The notes: generated from the letters alone by a model not told the origin. Positions 34,684 to 44,200 are shown, counted from the first letter of the stretch. The stretch: DNA of 64,000 nt from Pelagibius sp050330205 (GCA_050330205.1 JBHJOA010000060.1:24242-88241), one strand, 5' to 3'. Translations and numbers: made by a program.

Positions 34684-35355
34684 CTATAGGCGGCCTGGCG
34701 ACGGTGCCGTACCGGCCGGCAACGCGGGCGGGTGCGTTGCGACGTCGCCGGAGCTGCGGTCGAACGTTGCGAACAATGCTCGCACTGACCGCTGTTCGGC
34801 TGGATCGCCGTAGAAGCGCAGCAGGCCATGGGCCTGTGCCATCGAAAATGTAAGGGTGCCGTTAAGCATCGCCCGCACGACCTTGAGGTCGGTCACCACC
34901 ACGACATTGCCCGGGCGCGCGCCGTCGGCGTGAACCTCTATGGCGATCCCATCGTCTCCCGCGTAAAAATTCGTCCACATGACGGACTCAAGGAGAACGA
35001 TCGAGAACGCATAGCCAGTATCGCCAGGGGCCGGCTGTATCAGGATCTGCCGGCTGAGGTTCTGCATGGCCGTAACAGCGCGGTGAAAGGCGAAGAGATC
35101 GTTGTGAGGGCCCTTCCGGCGTGGCGGCAGGATGCCGGCGTCTTCCGCCTGCCACACCGCTGTGCGCAGGTGGAGCGCATCGGGATAGACCCAGTTCAGC
35201 ACCCCCAGTGCGATCGCTGCCGGATTATGGTAACCGCAGGCACGGGCGGGCGCCGTGCCGAGCGCGAAACCCACAACCAGCAGGGTCGCCGCGAGCCCCT
35301 GTGCGCTCCGCCGGCCAAGTGCCATCGCCGCTGCCCGATTTTCTCTGCCCGGCAT
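34684..35355 (-). CDS. Secreted protein of unknown function, HupE/DUF3604 cluster
   Basis: A 223-residue protein with a Sec-type signal peptide (LAATLLVVGFALGTAPARA, then CGYHNP). The mature part begins with a Cys-Gly-Tyr-His stretch and has no membrane helix. I do not recognise a domain. The start at 35355 has AAGGTG 8 bases upstream, which overlaps the end of the DUF3604 gene; ATG at 35325 and GTG at 35364 are alternatives. It lies between DUF3604 and the HupE pair on the same strand, so a link with metal handling or the DUF3604 enzyme is likely. Confidence 0.65.
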   Translation of the reverse strand: MPGRENRAAAMALGRRSAQGLAATLLVVGFALGTAPARACGYHNPAAIALGVLNWVYPDALHLRTAVWQAEDAGILPPRRKGPHNDLFAFHRAVTAMQNLSRQILIQPAPGDTGYAFSIVLLESVMWTNFYAGDDGIAIEVHADGARPGNVVVVTDLKVVRAMLNGTLTFSMAQAHGLLRFYGDPAEQRSVRALFATFDRSSGDVATHPPALPAGTAPSPGRL

Positions 35356-35365
35356 CGCGCCCACC

Positions 35366-37324
35366 TTATGGCGTGTACCAGATCGGCGAGGTGTAGGCGC
35401 GCTCCTGCACTGTCATGCTGGTGCCCGGCAGCGGCTCCACCCCGAAGCGCAGGCCATCGTAGGCTGTCCAGCGCGGCGTCGGAATCTCGATGACCCGGCC
35501 GTAGTAGAAGGCCGGCTGGGCCGGGTCAAAGTCGGGATCCTGCCACACAGCGATCAGCTCCGGCGCGCCGATGGAGTTGCTCCAGGTCGCGTTGGCGACG
35601 TCGACGGTGTCGCCCACCGCCGGCACCTTGCCGTTCGCGTCCGGCTGGCGGTCGCCGGACCAGGCGACGTCGTAGACCCTTTCGTGCAGGTTGCCGTCGG
35701 CGTCCATCCAGCCTTTGACGATCTGATAGCGGTCGAGATTGCCACTAATGGGATCCTTCAGCGCCGCGACCAGAAAGCTCGGTGTCTTGCCCGCGGGCGC
35801 GTCGAACAGTTCGCCGCCCATGGGTACGCCCTTGCTGTAGCCGATGCGCGCCGGCAGGCGGTCGTTGGCGTCTTCCGGCACGAAGTCCCAGCCGCCGAAG
35901 AAGCGCACAATCATGCGTGGGCCGGTCGTACCGTAGGTCTCCTTGCGGTGCATCGCGTCCCAGATCGCGGCGCGGGTGTTCTCCTCAGCCCAGACGGCGG
36001 CATAGCCCGAGGCACCGACCTCCCAGTCCATCACCTTTACACCGGTCTCGGCATTGTTGACGAAAGTGGACGTCAAGCGATGTGGGCTGGGCTCCTGCGG
36101 TGTCGTCTTGCCGAAGAAGTTCTCCTCGCGCAGAGCGGCAAGGCCGGTGTGTACGTCGCTACTGCCGATGAGGCCGAATTTGTAAGGATTGGTGCCCAAG
36201 CTCTCGGCCAGCTTCAGGCCGTTCTTGAGTGCGGAGCGGGCGTACTCGAACTCCAGCATCTCCGGTGTCTTGGGGACGCTGCCGTCGAGATTGCCCTTGT
36301 CCCAGATCTCGAAGCGGGCGAACTCATCGTTGGGCGACAGGTTGGGGTGCGCTTCGCCGGTTCCTTTGGTCTGCGTCACTTCGTAGAGGCGCTCCCACTT
36401 CGCGCGCGTCTCGACGTAGGCCGCGTCCAGATTCTTGCCGAAAGCTTCCTCCACCGGGAACATCAGGCCGTTGCTGAGGTTACCGTTGTGCGGGATCGCC
36501 AGAACGCTGCCGTTGAAAGATTCCTCGTAGGCGGCCATCCATTTCCACAGGTCCTCCGGGTTGTCGCTTCCGTGCGGCGGATAGACGGTGAAGGGCTCTA
36601 CCAAGCTCGCTTTCTCGCCGCCGTCGCGGAAGATGACGTTGCGGTGCAGGTTGTTGCCGCCGGTGTTGGAGGTCCACTCGAAACCTATGAAGGCGGTGAA
36701 GCGGCCCGGCTCGTTGTAGGCCTCGGCCGCATCGATGGTCTCCTGCCAGGCGTTGCGATAGGGCAGGGTGCCGGGTGAGTAGAATAGATCCGGAGGAAAG
36801 GTACCGTGAGAGAAGGCGACGATGATTTCGATCGCAGCGTCATTTCCCTGGCCCGACTGGATCATGTCGTACCACCTGCGTCCGGTCGGATCGGCCAGCA
36901 TGTTTGCCTTGCCGGCGAATAGGTCCGGGAAGAACCCCATGTTGTCCGAGTGGTCGGCGACGACCAGGAAGTCCAGCGGACGCGACAGTTTGACCGGCTG
37001 CCCGCTGGAGGCCATGACCTGCTCGCCCCTTGCGAAGCGGTAGGCGTCGCGCGGCGTTACCCGGGCGCCGAAGGCTCCGGCATCCATAGAGAACGACGTG
37101 TGCACGTGTGTGTCGCCGAAGTAGGGCTGCGTTGGGAATTTTCGGTCGGCATAGGGAGAGTAGGCCGCAGACCGCTCGTGCGCCCGCTTTGCTTTGTCCG
37201 CGTCCAGGGCACCGCTGTCGCCAGCGGCGCCCGCAGGCGAGGCGTTCTGAGCTGCGGCCGGTAGTGCGAGGCCGATGGCGACCAAGCCGGCCAGAATCGC
37301 GTTGCCTGAAGCTGGGAATGCCAT
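35366..37324 (-). CDS. DUF3604 domain protein (PHP-like), exported
   Basis: A 652-residue exported protein. The signal peptide is residues 1-26 (ending AAAQ). A PHP-like metal motif GDTHVHTSFS lies at 70-79 and a second, VVADHSDNMGF, at about 120. EWTSNTGGNNLHRNVIF and IGSSDVHTGLAAL are further DUF3604 landmarks. The family has no assigned reaction that I can name; the motifs suggest a metal-dependent phosphoesterase-like or hydrolase fold. AGGAGG precedes the ATG. It is often found near HupE and PpiC-type genes, as here. Confidence 0.85.
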   Translation of the reverse strand: MAFPASGNAILAGLVAIGLALPAAAQNASPAGAAGDSGALDADKAKRAHERSAAYSPYADRKFPTQPYFGDTHVHTSFSMDAGAFGARVTPRDAYRFARGEQVMASSGQPVKLSRPLDFLVVADHSDNMGFFPDLFAGKANMLADPTGRRWYDMIQSGQGNDAAIEIIVAFSHGTFPPDLFYSPGTLPYRNAWQETIDAAEAYNEPGRFTAFIGFEWTSNTGGNNLHRNVIFRDGGEKASLVEPFTVYPPHGSDNPEDLWKWMAAYEESFNGSVLAIPHNGNLSNGLMFPVEEAFGKNLDAAYVETRAKWERLYEVTQTKGTGEAHPNLSPNDEFARFEIWDKGNLDGSVPKTPEMLEFEYARSALKNGLKLAESLGTNPYKFGLIGSSDVHTGLAALREENFFGKTTPQEPSPHRLTSTFVNNAETGVKVMDWEVGASGYAAVWAEENTRAAIWDAMHRKETYGTTGPRMIVRFFGGWDFVPEDANDRLPARIGYSKGVPMGGELFDAPAGKTPSFLVAALKDPISGNLDRYQIVKGWMDADGNLHERVYDVAWSGDRQPDANGKVPAVGDTVDVANATWSNSIGAPELIAVWQDPDFDPAQPAFYYGRVIEIPTPRWTAYDGLRFGVEPLPGTSMTVQERAYTSPIWYTP

Positions 37325-37384
37325 GGTAAACCTCCTGCTTTGAACGGGGCCAACAATAGTCCGATTGATCGTCGAGAGCGGTTC

Positions 37385-37939
37385 TTATTGTTGGGGCAGC
37401 GAATATTTCAAATCATCCAGCATTAGGATGCCCTTGCCGGTCTCCGCGACCGAGCCCGTGGCTGTCGCCGTCATCGCTGCAATCTGAGTGATGGTTCGCA
37501 CCGAAAGCGAGCCGCCACCGGTAATGCCGATCATGCGTCCGGTCCCACCGGTCAGCTTGATCTCCCCATCGCAGCCGACGAGGTGCACGCCCTGGCAGGT
37601 CCATTCGGCGAAGACCTTGGCGCCGTCGTCGCCGGTGATAGTGCATTTGCCTGCGCCGACCTGGGTCGCGCTCTGCAGATCGATCTCCAGAAGTGCGGGG
37701 CAGACCATGTGACCGGCGGCCGCCGGCCCATTCTCAGTCTCGATGAACAAAGTTCCGCTGATGGCCCCGACGAAGGTGCCGGAGTTGGTTCCGGTATCGT
37801 AGACGGTACCCCGGCCCTCCCAGGCGGAGAAGCCGCTGATGGTTTCTTCCTCCGCCCGGACGGTGCCGCCCGCCGCAAGGACGGCTGCGAGTGCTGCCAT
37901 GGCGAGGGTTGAACGGAAAGTGCGCGTGTCCTGAAACAT
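37385..37939 (-). CDS. Secreted beta-rich protein of unknown function
   Basis: A 184-residue protein with a signal peptide (about 1-29, ending TVRA) and no membrane helix. The mature part is Gly/Thr-rich with alternating beta-like stretches and four Cys (HMVCPALLE, GKCTITG, EWTCQG, LVGCDGE) that could form two disulfides. No family is recognised. CAGGAG precedes the ATG. It is 60 bases upstream of... the DUF3604 gene lies 60 bases downstream on the same strand, so the two may share a transcript. Confidence 0.6.
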   Translation of the reverse strand: MFQDTRTFRSTLAMAALAAVLAAGGTVRAEEETISGFSAWEGRGTVYDTGTNSGTFVGAISGTLFIETENGPAAAGHMVCPALLEIDLQSATQVGAGKCTITGDDGAKVFAEWTCQGVHLVGCDGEIKLTGGTGRMIGITGGGSLSVRTITQIAAMTATATGSVAETGKGILMLDDLKYSLPQQ

Positions 37940-37987
37940 CTTGTGGCTCTCCTGTGCTCCCGACCGTTTGACGTTGCCTGCCGCGCG

Positions 37988-38467
37988 TCAGTCGAACTTG
38001 ATGTAGATGGCGTCGCCGCCTAGGGAGAGGGCCAGGCCTTCGCGCTTGGTGTTCAGATGGATGTAGACGCCGCTGGGGCTCTGCAACCACAGCTGGCCCG
38101 CGCTGACGTCGCCAACCACGATGCCGGTTCGCGCCTGGCCGTACGCTCCCTCGAAGCTCTTCAGGTCGGTCAGATTGTAGACCTCACCGTAGGCCTCGAT
38201 GGTGGAGATGCCGAAGCCGCCGATACCGAGGCCACCGATTTTGAAGCTGTATGTCTTGCCCTCATAGGTCAGCTTGCCGCCACCCAGGTTGCCGCTACCG
38301 ATGAAAGCGATCTGGGTCTGGCTGACGGACAAAGTGCCGGACTGTTTCAGGTCGCCCGATTGGGCAGCCGCTTCGCCCAATTGCAGACCTGCCATGATGA
38401 TGACAGCGACGGCTGCCGCAGCCCGGCAGGCAAGCGATCGCCGCTTCTGCGAAGTCTTTATCCTCAT
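37988..38467 (-). CDS. Small periplasmic glycine-rich protein, EipA/DUF1134-like
   Basis: A 159-residue protein with a signal peptide (to about residue 36, ending EAAAQ). The mature part, SGTLSVSQTQIAFIGSGNLG, GKTYSFKIGGLGIGGFGIST and GVYIHLNTKREGLALSLGG, has the strand-and-glycine pattern of the EipA/DUF1134 small beta-barrel family of alphaproteobacterial cell-envelope proteins. The family call is tentative. GGGGAG precedes the ATG. Confidence 0.6.
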   Translation of the reverse strand: MRIKTSQKRRSLACRAAAAVAVIIMAGLQLGEAAAQSGDLKQSGTLSVSQTQIAFIGSGNLGGGKLTYEGKTYSFKIGGLGIGGFGISTIEAYGEVYNLTDLKSFEGAYGQARTGIVVGDVSAGQLWLQSPSGVYIHLNTKREGLALSLGGDAIYIKFD

Positions 38468-38528
38468 AACTCGTGCTCCCCACCGCTTGATTCGAGTCGC
38501 GAAAGCCGCCGGCGCTCTCCGATCCGGC

Positions 38529-39302
38529 CTAAAACCGGATCACGCCGCCGATCAGCGGCCCGGACATGTCGACGTCGTACAGGAACCCGTCGTTGTCGTA
38601 ATCGACCGAAAGATGGCGATAGCCGACGACCGGTGCGAACCATTCCCACGCCTGGTAGCCGATCCCGCCGAAGACATCCCAGGTAAGGTCGGATCCGACG
38701 CCGAAGCCACCGACATTGGCCAGGGCTGCAACGTAGAAGCCGGCGCCCAATCTTAGTTGGCCTTGTGCGCCGATGATCGGGTCGACCCAAGTCTCGCTGT
38801 CGTCGCGCTTGCGTGCGGCCAGCAGACCGCCGTTGAGGTCCAGTTCCGTAGAGACATTCCACACCCGGGCGCCGGCAAGCAGGTCGAGATGACCCTGCTC
38901 GGCCGCGAGGACCCGGTAGGACCCCTGGAAAGTTCCGATGAAGACTTCGGAGTCGAAGTCCGCGCCGGAAAAGAAGGGGCCGGGCGTCGAGGCATCTGCC
39001 TCCAAGTCAACGTAGATCACGTCGGCGATTACGGCGAAGCGACCATAGCGCACCTCCCCAATGCCCATGAAGGCGAAGCTCAGGTTCTCCAGGATGTCGT
39101 CGAAGCCGGCATCGACCTTTGCCGGCCGCGCCGGTGGAAGCGTTGCAACCTTCCCCTCCATACCAGCTGCCCAGAGATAGGGCGCAAAGCCGAAGGACCA
39201 GCCGTCAGAATCGGCGGATGACGCGTTCTCCTGCGCCATCGTCGGCGTCCCCGCCGTGGCGGCGAGGAGCGACAGCACAAGGGCGATGGGGCGGCGAAGC
39301 AT
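38529..39302 (-). CDS. Outer-membrane beta-barrel protein
   Basis: A 257-residue protein with a signal peptide (about 1-24, ending PTMAQ). The mature part has alternating hydrophobic strands, begins with WSFGFAPYLWAAGMEG and ends with a C-terminal Phe (LIGGVIRF), the classic outer-membrane insertion signal. The look is that of the OmpA/W-like porin family seen as hypothetical proteins with FAPYLWAAG. The ATG at 39302 was chosen because it begins the signal peptide; an alternative start at 39344 adds 14 polar residues. Confidence 0.75.
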   Translation of the reverse strand: MLRRPIALVLSLLAATAGTPTMAQENASSADSDGWSFGFAPYLWAAGMEGKVATLPPARPAKVDAGFDDILENLSFAFMGIGEVRYGRFAVIADVIYVDLEADASTPGPFFSGADFDSEVFIGTFQGSYRVLAAEQGHLDLLAGARVWNVSTELDLNGGLLAARKRDDSETWVDPIIGAQGQLRLGAGFYVAALANVGGFGVGSDLTWDVFGGIGYQAWEWFAPVVGYRHLSVDYDNDGFLYDVDMSGPLIGGVIRF

Positions 39303-39528
39303 GAGTTGTGCCCTGGTTCTCTGGGGCGTAGAGCTTACAATCACCAGACAAACCTCAGGGGCAGCCCTAGGCTCATCGGCAGCGCATCCGAATGGAAACA
39401 GGATCGGGCAAATCCCCGCGGCTGCTGAGAATGTTACTGTAGTTTACGTGGTGGTGCGGGGCGGGCGATTGATAGCGTTTCAGCGTACCACCGGTCTGCG
39501 GCGCTGCTGTTGGTGCAGTCTGCCCGCT

Positions 39529-41382
39529 TTAGGGATTGGTCCGCGGCGGTGCGAGCGGCACCGGCAATCCCGCTGCACGCCAACCTTCCGCCATTGCCGT
39601 CGCAATCTCGGGAACCAGGTGACGGGCCTCCATCTCCACCCAGGCCCATTCCGCGAATTCGGGGTAGAGCTTCAGGAGTTCGCCAGCGGCGTGGCGGGCT
39701 TCCTCCAGCCGGCCGGCCTTGCCGTGCATGGCGGAGATCATGCTCCAATAGACGAAGTTCGCCCCCTGTCCCTCGCCCATCGCGGCGTCGGAGGCATCCT
39801 GGTAGCGCCCCTGGCGCAGTGCGGCCATAGCCAAGGCCAAGCGTGAGGTCAGCGGCTCGTTGTAATAGAAGTCGGTTGCCTGACTGACAAGATGAATACC
39901 TGCATCCAGATCCCCCGACATGATGTTGCGCAGTCCGACTTCCGCAAGAATATCGGGGTCGTGCGGGCTCAGCCGCGCGGCAACCTCGCCAGCGGCCAGG
40001 GCCTGCTCCACCTCGCCCCGGAAGAACAGCGTCATCATCAGGGCCAGATGCGCCCGTCCGCTGTCCGGCGCCAGATCCACCGCGCGCCTTGCCGCCTCGT
40101 GGGCCTCATCGATACTGCCGCGTATTGTCAGGGCCCGAGGGGTGAAGCGCAGAGAGTCTATGCTGACAAGGGCCAGCATCACCCAGGCGTCGGCGTAGCC
40201 GGACTCTTCCTCGACAGCGCGCTGCAGGCAGGCATGAATCTCCGGGGCCAGGGCCGGGGGCAGCACTCTGCGATGCAGGTCGTCGGCCTGCACGACGCAG
40301 TCATAGGCATCCCAGGTTTCCGGCGCCTTGCCGCGCGTCCGCTTCCAGTCGAACAGAGCGATGGCGCCCTGCGGCTGTGCGATGCGCCGGACGATATCCT
40401 GGGCGATCTCCGCCTGCAAATCGAAGATGCCCTCGACGGCGAAATCACGCTCGTAGGCCTCCGCCCAGATTACACCGCCGGTATCGGTATCGTTCAGCTG
40501 GACGGCGACCCGAACTCTCTGGCCGACATGCTGAATGTCGCCGGATAGCACGAAGCCGACGCTTGTTTTTTGACCGATAGCGGTAATATCGGGCGATGCA
40601 CCGAAACGGCGCAACGACTGGGGACCAAGAACGAAGATGGTCGAGTAGCGGGAAAGCTCTCTGACGAGCTCGCTGGTCATGCCGCTGGAAAGGTGGTTGA
40701 CCGGCTCCTCGACGCCCGACAGGTGGAAAGGCAACACCGCGACAGAAGGCTGTGGCAGGGTCGATCTGACTCCCGAATTCGGGAAGGCCTCGTCCGGGAG
40801 CAGCACAGGCCAGATCGAGAAGAGAGCGAGCAGGAATGCGGCCGCTATCGAGGAAGCCACCGCCACCCTGGGCCATACCCGGCGGCCCGGCACTTCGGAT
40901 ACTGACCCTGGATGGTCTTCGAGTGGCGAGGCGGCGCTCTTCGGGGCGTCTGCGTCAGCCGGCGCGATTCCCTGGCCGTGGAGCCACGAGAAAGTGGGGA
41001 CGTAGGCGCCCTTCGGAATATCGATGCGAATAGTTTCATTTGCGCCGGCGACGAGATAATACCGCTCAAGGAATCGCCGCAGGCGCCCCGCCTCGATTCT
41101 CACAATGGGGTCGGTCTGGGGATCGAAGCTCTCGTCCCGATCGAACGCGGCGACGGCCACGGAGAATGCCTTGATGCGGTCGGCTCGGCCGTCGAGTGTC
41201 TCTTCCACGACATAGCGCAGGAAGCGCCGAGCGCGATCCGATCCTAGGAATTCTTGGCTGGTCAGAATGCGTTCCAGCTGCTCGCGCACCAACTCCGGGC
41301 CCGGTGGACTGGGGCTGCTTTCGGACGCCGCCCCCGCTGGCGCGGGCTCAGGACCGGGACCACTCTTTGCCTCTAAACCCAT
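39529..41382 (-). CDS. Membrane regulator-like protein with TolB-like and TPR domains
   Basis: A 617-residue protein. Residues 30-132 (LVREQLERILTSQEF to KGAYVPTF) form a cytoplasmic DNA-binding-like domain found in adenylate-cyclase-type and TolB-like proteins. One membrane helix lies at about 172-195. Next comes a TolB N-like domain (SVAVLPFHLSG, LSSGMTSELVRELSRYS, GFVLSGDIQHVGQRVRV) and then TPR-like helical repeats to the end. This order (DNA-binding-like, helix, TolB-N, TPR) suggests a one-piece transmembrane regulator. The start at 41382 has GGGGAGAA upstream. Target genes are unknown. Confidence 0.78.
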   Translation of the reverse strand: MGLEAKSGPGPEPAPAGAASESSPSPPGPELVREQLERILTSQEFLGSDRARRFLRYVVEETLDGRADRIKAFSVAVAAFDRDESFDPQTDPIVRIEAGRLRRFLERYYLVAGANETIRIDIPKGAYVPTFSWLHGQGIAPADADAPKSAASPLEDHPGSVSEVPGRRVWPRVAVASSIAAAFLLALFSIWPVLLPDEAFPNSGVRSTLPQPSVAVLPFHLSGVEEPVNHLSSGMTSELVRELSRYSTIFVLGPQSLRRFGASPDITAIGQKTSVGFVLSGDIQHVGQRVRVAVQLNDTDTGGVIWAEAYERDFAVEGIFDLQAEIAQDIVRRIAQPQGAIALFDWKRTRGKAPETWDAYDCVVQADDLHRRVLPPALAPEIHACLQRAVEEESGYADAWVMLALVSIDSLRFTPRALTIRGSIDEAHEAARRAVDLAPDSGRAHLALMMTLFFRGEVEQALAAGEVAARLSPHDPDILAEVGLRNIMSGDLDAGIHLVSQATDFYYNEPLTSRLALAMAALRQGRYQDASDAAMGEGQGANFVYWSMISAMHGKAGRLEEARHAAGELLKLYPEFAEWAWVEMEARHLVPEIATAMAEGWRAAGLPVPLAPPRTNP

Positions 41383-41845
41383 TTTACCGTTCTCCCCTGC
41401 GCGGCGGTGCAGCGGCATTTCCAATGGTTTGCTGCCTTGCTGACGTCGCTGCCGGTCTCAGCGCAGGTGTCGCACTTGGTGCGATCGCAACCCCGCCTTA
41501 TGGGCGGCACTACTCCCGCGGACCTGGCGACTTCCTTCCCTGGATCGCCTACGGTCCGAGAACGGTAATTCTAGATTACAACCTTTCGGGCGGTTTCCTA
41601 CTCAATTCGTTGGCCGGGGAGGGTTGACCCTATATTTGTTATGGGTACCCGTTGGAGGGAGGAGGGCGCATATGGGACCTGCCCTCAACAGGCCCGGATA
41701 AGGAGGTACGGTAGCCCAATTGGCGCCGTCGCTTACCGTAAGCTACATGCGAAATCCGGAGGCGAGGCCTAGGCTTCCTTGCCGTGGGGACAAGAGAGCG
41801 CTCATCGCGAGTGGGAGCGCGGCGTCGGTCGTCAGGGTCACCGCC
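41383..41845. other. Divergent intergenic region, no supported gene
   Basis: About 460 bases between the TolB/TPR gene and the next plus-strand gene. A 67-codon frame at 41424-41627 and a minus-strand frame crossing 41639-42196 have no ribosome site or recognisable content. The segment around 41625-41650 (TTGACCCTATATTTGTTATG) is AT-rich and may contain a promoter. Confidence 0.5.
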
Positions 41846-42157
41846 ATGCCAAAGCCGAAGGATTTCAGGGTGATTTCGGGAGGCAAGCCGAGCAAGGCGT
41901 CGCCTGCGGAACCGGTTTCCGCAGATGTTTCCCAGCTTCTGGACCGGGCGCGACGGTACCGGGCCACGCTGCCGGATCCGGCGAGCGACCAGACCTGCAG
42001 TCTGCTGGCGGATTTTGAGGATGCGGTCGAGGCCCTGCGGCGCCTGGAGCTCTCGACCGAGACGGGCGCGCGGGCACGGGCCGCCGAGTACCGCCGCCTC
42101 ATCGCCGAACTGGACGCAGAGATCGTGGCCGTCTGGCTGTCTGGCGATCCGCTGTAG
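41846..42157 (+). CDS. Small hypothetical protein, 103 aa
   Basis: A 103-residue protein: a basic start MPKPKDFRVISGGKP, a short linker, then a helical region (VSQLLDRARRYRATLPDPAS to the C-terminus) with a coiled-coil-like pattern. No family is recognised. The ATG at 41846 was chosen because the sequence upstream of it has no protein-like pattern; a weak ribosome site (CAGGGTCACC) precedes it. It begins the plus-strand run that continues to 51.5 kb. Confidence 0.45.
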   Translation: MPKPKDFRVISGGKPSKASPAEPVSADVSQLLDRARRYRATLPDPASDQTCSLLADFEDAVEALRRLELSTETGARARAAEYRRLIAELDAEIVAVWLSGDPL

Positions 42158-42356
42158 TCCGGAGGTCCAGCGCCAAGAGAAAGGCCAGGTCTTCAAGGGT
42201 TGTTTACCTGGCGATTACACGTTCGCTACACGCGCCAGCTTGGGATAGCCATGCAGCCCGTCGTGTAATGCGCCGGTGATCAGGAGGGCGTCGCTTGCGG
42301 GTGCCTCAGCCCGCTGCCCGGCGCTCGAAAGGATCGTCTTCGGAGGATTTCGCTGC

Positions 42357-43634
42357 ATGTGCGCCCGCAGGTTCCACCGTCATGGCCGTTCCGGTTTTCG
42401 CGCTCGCGCGCTGTTGGCGGCGATCTTCTTGCCGCTGCTGCTGATCGCCTGCACCGGGCCGGTGCGGTTGAGCGCAGTTCCGGATGAGCATACGACCCAG
42501 GCGATAGTTCCAGGCATTCCAGAGGCGAGATTCTGGGTCGACAAGGAAATCGAGCCCTTCCTCCGCGAAGCGCTCCACTCCTTCGAGCGTGAGCGCGCTT
42601 ACCTTGCCGGCACAGGGCATTCCGGTGCACTGCCGCCGGTGAGCTTCCTGGCCGTGTCCGGCGGCGGAGACAACGGCGCCTTCGGTGCCGGCCTCCTCAA
42701 GGGTTGGACGGAGCACGGCGGCCGGCCCGTCTTCAAGGCCGTCACAGGGGTGAGCACCGGCGCGCTGATCGCGCCCCTGGCATTCCTCGGCTCCGAGTAC
42801 GACGACACGCTGGAGGAAGCCTACACGGCGATTACCAAGGATGACATCTTCGAAGGCCGCGGTCTGTTGGCTGCACTCTTCGATGATGCGCTGGCCGATA
42901 CCTTCCCGATGTCCGAGATGATCGCGCGCTTTGTGACGCAAGATCTGCTCGATGCCATAGCCGAGGAATACGAGAAGGGGAGGCTGCTGTTCGTCGGGAC
43001 CACGAACCTCGATGCCCGACGGCCGATCGTCTGGAACATGACCGCAATCGCGGCGAGCCGGTCACCGGGCGCGCTCGCGCTGTTCCAAAAGATACTGCTC
43101 GCGTCGGCCGCCGTTCCCGGTGCCTTTCCGCCGGTCATGATCGATGTCGAGGTGGATGGCGATCACTATCAGGAGATGCATGTGGACGGCGGCGCCATGA
43201 CGCAGGTCTTCCTCTATCCGCCGACCCTCAACATCGCACTGCAGTCGGCTCAGGTCCATGCCCAGCGTGAGCGTCATGTCTACATCATCCGCAATGCGCG
43301 TCTCGATCCTGAATGGGCGGACGTCGAACGCCGCACCTTCAGCATTGCGGGCCGCGCTATCTCCTCTCTGATCCATTCTCAGGGAATCGGCGACCTCTAT
43401 CGCATCTATCTCACGTCGCAGCGCGACGGCTTCGACTACAACCTCGCCTACATCGGTGCCGATTTCGATCATGAGCATGACGACGAGTTCGATCAAGCGT
43501 TCATGCGCGCCCTCTACGAGTATGCCTTCGAACTTGGTCGCCGTGGGTACCCCTGGCGAAAGACCCCGCCCGACTTCGATACCTTGGACCTGACACCGAC
43601 GATCGAGGCAGATACAGGCGTGCCCTCCTCGTAA
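42357..43634 (+). CDS. Patatin-like phospholipase, lipoprotein
   Basis: A 425-residue protein. A basic N-terminus and hydrophobic helix end in a lipobox (LLIAC, Cys32), so it is probably membrane-anchored by lipid. The patatin domain has the oxyanion motif SGGGDNGAFG (101-110), the nucleophile GVS133TG and the dyad Asp in D277-GG. All catalytic elements are present, so lipid acyl hydrolase activity is expected. The start at 42357 has GGAGG 9 bases upstream. The gene order after it (glycine zipper, secreted, membrane, MscS) suggests an envelope-stress set. Confidence 0.85.
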   Translation: MCARRFHRHGRSGFRARALLAAIFLPLLLIACTGPVRLSAVPDEHTTQAIVPGIPEARFWVDKEIEPFLREALHSFERERAYLAGTGHSGALPPVSFLAVSGGGDNGAFGAGLLKGWTEHGGRPVFKAVTGVSTGALIAPLAFLGSEYDDTLEEAYTAITKDDIFEGRGLLAALFDDALADTFPMSEMIARFVTQDLLDAIAEEYEKGRLLFVGTTNLDARRPIVWNMTAIAASRSPGALALFQKILLASAAVPGAFPPVMIDVEVDGDHYQEMHVDGGAMTQVFLYPPTLNIALQSAQVHAQRERHVYIIRNARLDPEWADVERRTFSIAGRAISSLIHSQGIGDLYRIYLTSQRDGFDYNLAYIGADFDHEHDDEFDQAFMRALYEYAFELGRRGYPWRKTPPDFDTLDLTPTIEADTGVPSS

Positions 43635-43659
43635 TCGCGAAAATGCAGGAGCCGAAACC

Positions 43660-44184
43660 ATGCCAGCGGTCGAAGATGCATTCGAAAGGTGTCGCCTGGG
43701 AGCGAAGCGCCTGTTGCCGGTCGCGGCAATCTTTGCCTGCCTCGTCGTTGCCACGCCGACCAATGCGCAACAGTTGATCGTCTACCCCAGCCAGGGGCAA
43801 ACGCCGGATCAGCAGGCGCGCGACCAGGGCGAGTGCCATGCCTGGTCGGTGCAGCAGACGGGCTACGACCCGGCCAAATCACCGCCGCCGCCTTCGGCCT
43901 CTGCACCGGCGCCTCAGGGCGGGGTGCTGCGCGGAGCAGCCCGTGGTGCCGTGGTCGGTGTCACCGTCGGCGCCATCGCGGGAGATGCCGGAAAGGGCGC
44001 TGCTGCCGGGGCGGCGGGCGGCGCCTTGATCGGTGGTTTCCGACGTGCCGATCAGCGACGCGCCCATGAGCAGCAGCAGGCCCAGGCGCAGGCGCAGCAC
44101 CAGCAGCAAGTAGCCACCCAGAACCAGACTTATAACCGTGCTCTCTCCGCCTGCTTGCAGGGGCGCGGCTACACGGTGCAGTAA
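43660..44184 (+). CDS. Glycine-zipper outer-envelope protein
   Basis: A 174-residue protein with a signal peptide (to about residue 36, ending TNAQQ), a Pro/Ala linker, and a glycine-zipper stretch at about 87-127 (GAARGAVVGVTVGAIAGD, then GAAAGAAGGALIGG), as in the YMGG/SlyB-like family. A Gln-rich region (QQQAQAQAQHQQQ) and a C-terminal CLQGRGYTV follow. AGGAG precedes the ATG. Such proteins are small envelope components of unclear function. Confidence 0.75.
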   Translation: MPAVEDAFERCRLGAKRLLPVAAIFACLVVATPTNAQQLIVYPSQGQTPDQQARDQGECHAWSVQQTGYDPAKSPPPPSASAPAPQGGVLRGAARGAVVGVTVGAIAGDAGKGAAAGAAGGALIGGFRRADQRRAHEQQQAQAQAQHQQQVATQNQTYNRALSACLQGRGYTVQ

Positions 44185-44200
44185 GGGAGTCGCAAGACCG

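Noticed and set aside
41639..42196. Minus-strand 185-codon frame opposite the small gene at 41846
   Set aside because: No ribosome site and no recognisable content; the plus-strand 103-aa protein has a more protein-like sequence.
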